Shown here piece after piece: positions 6,873 to 9,394 of a DNA stretch of 9,394 nt (positions are counted from its first letter, which is position 1; each line of letters opens with the position of its first letter). The notes under the pieces are model-generated. The model searched no databases. It was not told the DNA's origin and worked only from the letters and a program-made list of their open reading frames with translations. Origin of the DNA: an uncultured Dorea sp. (GTDB lineage Bacteria > Bacillota > Clostridia > Lachnospirales > Lachnospiraceae). Position numbers and translations under genes: made by a program. The DNA is taken from NCBI GenBank assembly GCA_910585725.1, contig CAJUFA010000061.1, positions 1-9,394 of the forward strand. The letters run 5' to 3'.

Positions 6873-6896
6873 GGGCTGCAGCAGCGGCCCTTTTTT
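6873..6896 (+). terminator. Rho-independent terminator abutting the radA ribosome binding site
   Basis: GGGCTGC (6873-6879) pairs with GCGGCCC (6884-6890) as 7 bp including one G-U, around the tetraloop AGCA. Six T residues follow (6891-6896). It lies 25 bp after the stop of the 137-residue gene. The T-run touches the radA Shine-Dalgarno sequence at 6897, so no promoter can fit between this terminator and radA. It may end the GntR-clpC transcript or act as a leaky attenuator for radA. Confidence 0.9.
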
Positions 6897-6902
6897 GAGG
6901 AG
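6897..6902 (+). promoter_or_regulatory. Ribosome binding site that fixes the radA start
   Basis: GAGGAG lies 7 nt before the ATG at 6910. An in-frame TTG at 6895 overlaps the terminator T-run and this site, so it is not a credible start. The ATG at 6910 gives the family-like N-terminus MAKAKKSVYFCQNCG. Confidence 0.85.
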
Positions 6903-6909
6903 TGTAAAT

Positions 6910-8268
6910 ATGGCGAAAGCAAAGAAAAGCGTATATTTCTGCCAGAATTGCGGGCATGAAGAGACAAAGTGGCTGGGACAGTGCCCCGCCTGCAGGGAGT
7001 GGAATACATTTGTAGAAGAAAAAGTAACGTCTGCCATGTCAAAGACGGTGAAGGAGAGGAAAGAGGCGCAGGTTGTAACCTTGTCAAGCATAGAGACGGA
7101 GGAAGACGACCGTATGCTGACTACGATTGCGGAATTAGATCGGGTATTAGGCGGCGGGATTGTTAAAGGTTCTTTGGTATTAGTCGGGGGAGATCCGGGA
7201 ATCGGTAAATCTACTTTGCTTTTACAGGTCTGCCGGCGGTTGTCGGCAGAGGGAAGGAAACTGTTATATATATCCGGCGAGGAGTCGCTGAAGCAGATCA
7301 AGCTGAGAGCAAATCGTATGGGAGATTTCTCGGAGAATCTTTTCCTGCTGTGCGAGACAAGTCTTGGTATTATCCGGGGGATCATTGAACGGCAGAAGCC
7401 GGATATGGTGGTGATTGATTCAATTCAGACAATGTATCATGAAGATGTGGGATCTGCGCCGGGGAGCGTCTCTCAGGTGAGAGAATCGACCAATATACTT
7501 ATGCAGCTTGCAAAAGGATTGAATATTGCGATTTTTATCGTCGGTCATGTGACCAAAGAAGGGACTGTTGCGGGACCGAGGGTGTTGGAACATATGGTAG
7601 ACACGGTACTGTATTTTGAAGGAGACCGCCATGCGTCTTACCGAATTCTCAGAGGTGTGAAGAACAGGTTTGGTTCAACCAACGAGATCGGCGTCTTTGA
7701 GATGCGTAAAGAAGGACTTGTGGAAGTGAAGAATCCGTCGGAATTCATGCTGAGCGGGAAACCTGAGCATGCGTCAGGCTCTGTGGTTGCATGTGCAATG
7801 GAAGGAACGCGGCCTATGCTGATGGAGATCCAGGCTCTGGTATGCAAGACGAATTTTGGAATGCCAAGGAGAACGGCGGCTGGACTGGATTACAACAGAG
7901 TGAATCTTTTAATGGCCGTATTGGAAAAACGGCTTGGGATGCCGTTGTCTGGCTATGATGCTTATGTAAATATTGCCGGAGGAATCCGTTTAAATGAACC
8001 GGCGGCAGATCTGGGAATTGTCTTAGCGATTGCCTCCAGCTATAAGAATCGTCCTATCGCAGAAGATGTGATTGTATTCGGAGAGGTAGGACTGAGCGGA
8101 GAAGTACGTGCCGTCACTATGCCTGAACAGAGAGTGATTGAGGCAAAGAAGCTCGGATTTAAGACTTGTGTGATTCCGGAAGTTTCTGTAAAATCATTAG
8201 GAAAGGTTGAAGGAGTTACAATCATCGGTGTAAAAAGTGTCGGCGAGGCGATCAGCGCAGGATTGTGA
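6910..8268 (+). CDS. radA: RadA (Sms), DNA repair and recombination ATPase
   Basis: RadA is a RecA-related hexameric ATPase/helicase that promotes branch migration and D-loop extension in homologous recombination. The 452 residues match the family's usual 450-460. The order is complete. A C4 zinc finger comes first (C11, C14, C25, C28, in FCQNCG and GQCPACREWNTF). It is followed by the RecA-like core with Walker A GGDPGIGKST (93-102) and Walker B MVVID (166-170), then the RadA signature KNRFG (251-255). The C-terminal Lon protease-like domain follows from about 290 (VNIAGGIRLNEPAADLGI, GEVGLSGEVR). No Lon catalytic Ser-Lys dyad is expected in this family, and none is claimed. The clpC-radA proximity is typical of Firmicutes, here with one small gene between them. 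Expression must pass a terminator directly before its ribosome site. The next gene starts 26 bp downstream, probably co-transcribed. Confidence 0.98.
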   Translation: MAKAKKSVYFCQNCGHEETKWLGQCPACREWNTFVEEKVTSAMSKTVKERKEAQVVTLSSIETEEDDRMLTTIAELDRVLGGGIVKGSLVLVGGDPGIGKSTLLLQVCRRLSAEGRKLLYISGEESLKQIKLRANRMGDFSENLFLLCETSLGIIRGIIERQKPDMVVIDSIQTMYHEDVGSAPGSVSQVRESTNILMQLAKGLNIAIFIVGHVTKEGTVAGPRVLEHMVDTVLYFEGDRHASYRILRGVKNRFGSTNEIGVFEMRKEGLVEVKNPSEFMLSGKPEHASGSVVACAMEGTRPMLMEIQALVCKTNFGMPRRTAAGLDYNRVNLLMAVLEKRLGMPLSGYDAYVNIAGGIRLNEPAADLGIVLAIASSYKNRPIAEDVIVFGEVGLSGEVRAVTMPEQRVIEAKKLGFKTCVIPEVSVKSLGKVEGVTIIGVKSVGEAISAGL

Positions 8269-8294
8269 TAAGATTTTAGAGGAGTAAGATAGAT

Positions 8295-9170
8295 ATGGAA
8301 ATGGTTTTTGATCTAAGGTATCGGAGGTTATTTGCATTGTCATGGGAGAAAAGTGTAAGGGGATGCGTTCTCCTTATATTTTTCGGGATTCTATATTTTT
8401 ACGTAAGAGCCTGTCCAGCGATGGATGAGGTAAAACGCGGGGGTATTGCAGTAAATAGAAGGGTGAATGAGATCACGGGTATAGAATCTGAAAATGTTTA
8501 TGATAGTAGAGAACATATTTTCATGGGATTCCGGGAGCAGGGTACGAGCCTGGTGGCGACAAATCCGGGAGAGATAAAGAAATCGGTAAGAGCAGCAGAG
8601 GCAGAGACGACGAAGATAAGGAGGGAGCAGGAGAGAGCGGTAGAAAAGCCGGAACCTGTGAATTTTGTAAGTAATGAAAATATTTATCCAAAAGAGAACG
8701 TTGACAGAAGGTCTGAGCTGGTTATGATTGAAAATAATGTGCCGGAGATTATAACGACGCCGGATTTTTCAGACAGCAGTATAGAGGCGGCAGAGCCGGG
8801 TACAGATATAAAGGAACCGGAAGAAGAAACAGAGGTTAACGACCTGATTATCAGTGATGGATTTTCTGTTGATACGCAAGGATACATTACGGGGATTACG
8901 GATAGCTTAGTGTTATTGGACGAGATTTTAATAATTTCGGCAGATCAAAGATGTGTAGGGATCAGGGAGAACGCATTTTCTGATATAGAAGGATTTGTGA
9001 CAGAGATTTATATTCCTGCGAATATTCATGATATTGAGGCGGGAGCATTTCGATATTTTCAAGATTTGATGTACATTGAAGTATCGGAAAATAATCCATA
9101 TTATAGTAGTGTAGAGGGGATTTTATACTCAAAATCAGGAGAAGAAATCCTGTGTCCGATAGGCAGATAA
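8295..9170 (+). CDS. Membrane-anchored protein with acidic linker and BspA-like leucine-rich repeat tail
   Basis: The protein has 291 residues and no assigned function. A basic N-terminus (RYRRLF, KSVRG) is followed by one hydrophobic segment at about 24-40 (CVLLIFFGILYFYVRA). This suggests a signal anchor with the rest outside the membrane. Residues about 45-185 are hydrophilic, rich in Glu and Lys with scattered Pro, and probably a disordered or coiled linker (charged stretch around 95-122). The last 100 or so residues resemble LRR_5/BspA repeats: IRENAFSDIEGFVTEIYIP (223-241), IHDIEAGAFRYFQDLMYIEV (244-263), then the terminal NPYYSSVEGILYSKSGEEI (267-285). That last motif usually caps or starts a repeat array; here it ends the protein after only two or three repeats. 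TAGAGGAG (8277-8284) supports the start at 8295, though an ATG two codons later (8301) is possible. Surface binding is a guess. Confidence 0.8.
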   Translation: MEMVFDLRYRRLFALSWEKSVRGCVLLIFFGILYFYVRACPAMDEVKRGGIAVNRRVNEITGIESENVYDSREHIFMGFREQGTSLVATNPGEIKKSVRAAEAETTKIRREQERAVEKPEPVNFVSNENIYPKENVDRRSELVMIENNVPEIITTPDFSDSSIEAAEPGTDIKEPEEETEVNDLIISDGFSVDTQGYITGITDSLVLLDEILIISADQRCVGIRENAFSDIEGFVTEIYIPANIHDIEAGAFRYFQDLMYIEVSENNPYYSSVEGILYSKSGEEILCPIGR

Positions 9171-9199
9171 AAATATTTGAAAATAATTAAAAATATATA

Positions 9200-9228
9200 T
9201 TGACAGGAAATGACAAATATGGTAATCT
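9200..9228 (+). promoter_or_regulatory. Upstream promoter (P1) of an rRNA operon
   Basis: TTGACA (9200-9205), a 17-bp spacer and TAATCT (9223-9228) with an extended -10 TG at 9220-9221. The AT-rich tract at 9170-9199 resembles an UP element. The predicted start is near the G at 9235. The layout is repeated exactly 92 bp downstream. Confidence 0.8.
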
Positions 9229-9291
9229 TAATGAGATGTCGAAAAAACAAGAAATTGTAAAAAAGACAGAAAAAATAATTTAAAAAAGTTG

Positions 9292-9320
9292 TTGACAAAC
9301 AGCGAAAGATGTGATAATCT
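9292..9320 (+). promoter_or_regulatory. Downstream promoter (P2) of an rRNA operon
   Basis: TTGACA (9292-9297), a 17-bp spacer and TAATCT (9315-9320) with an extended -10 TG at 9312-9313. The upstream region 9241-9290 is A/T rich with A-tracts, as at strong rRNA promoters. The predicted start is near the G at 9327. GTP-initiated rRNA promoters in Firmicutes respond to GTP/ppGpp levels; that such control applies here is inference. Confidence 0.88.
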
Positions 9321-9326
9321 AATATA

Positions 9327-9394
9327 GCTGTCGCGAGAGACAACACAGAACCTTGAAAATTAAACAATAGACAACAATCCCTGAAAATTTCTAA
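9327..9394 (+). other. 5' leader of a 16S rRNA precursor (gene itself lies beyond the window)
   Basis: After P2 comes a short hairpin, TGTC (9329-9332) with GACA (9339-9342) around GCGAGA. Then comes CCTTGAAAATTAAACAATAG (9351-9370), which closely matches the leader found before Firmicutes 16S genes (TTTGAAAACTAAACAA-type). The 16S start motif (AGAGTTTGATCCTGG) is not reached before 9394. No protein-coding frame is credible from 9171 to the end. Confidence 0.82.

Noticed and set aside
6535..7385. Overlapping minus-strand frames across the 137-residue gene and radA
   Set aside because: They run through the terminator and the conserved radA zinc finger and Walker A region; their low-complexity Ser/Leu-rich products are typical of antisense shadows.
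9101..9367. Minus-strand 88-codon frame across the end of the LRR gene and the rRNA promoters
   Set aside because: Phe/Leu/Ile-rich translation of A-tract DNA, overlapping two clear promoters and the rRNA leader; no ribosome site of note.

Overview
This is an ordinary chromosomal stretch of a low-to-moderate GC Gram-positive. It is most likely a member of the Clostridia close to Lachnospiraceae. The evidence is the purE-purM-purN-purD order, strong AGGAGG-type ribosome binding sites, a YtrA-like GntR regulator next to clpC, a BspA-type leucine-rich repeat protein, and a pre-16S leader containing CCTTGAAAATTAAACAA. The genus call is an inference from gene content and protein style, not from a search. 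Every supported gene lies on the + strand, and no mobile element, CRISPR array or tRNA was seen.

Positions 1-3360 hold the end of a purine biosynthesis operon. It runs from the 3' part of purE through complete purM, purN and purD, and closes with a clear rho-independent terminator at 3318-3360. These enzymes work around the AIR/GAR part of de novo IMP synthesis: PurD makes GAR, PurN formylates it, PurM closes the imidazole ring and PurE carboxylates AIR. purH is not between purN and purD.

Positions 3361-8268 form a protein quality control and DNA repair block. A promoter region precedes a 124-residue GntR/YtrA-type repressor, which is followed by clpC (a AAA+ unfoldase of the ClpCP protease), an unnamed 137-residue protein and radA/sms (recombination branch-migration ATPase). 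It resembles the Firmicutes ctsR-mcsA-mcsB-clpC-radA-disA locus, but ctsR, mcsA and mcsB are absent and a GntR-family regulator sits in their place. An intrinsic terminator lies directly against the radA ribosome binding site, so radA expression probably depends on readthrough or on a weak local promoter.

Positions 8295-9170 encode a membrane-anchored protein with an acidic linker and a short BspA-like leucine-rich repeat tail, where disA would be expected. Positions 9171-9394 are AT-rich. They carry two near-identical strong promoters, each TTGACA-N17-TAATCT with an extended -10, 92 bp apart, followed by a typical pre-rRNA leader. A 16S rRNA gene almost certainly starts just beyond the right edge.

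I did not find a wholly new system. The observations most worth a second look are the GntR-ClpC pairing, substitutions in the ClpC M-domain, the 137-residue protein between clpC and radA, and the terminator in front of radA.
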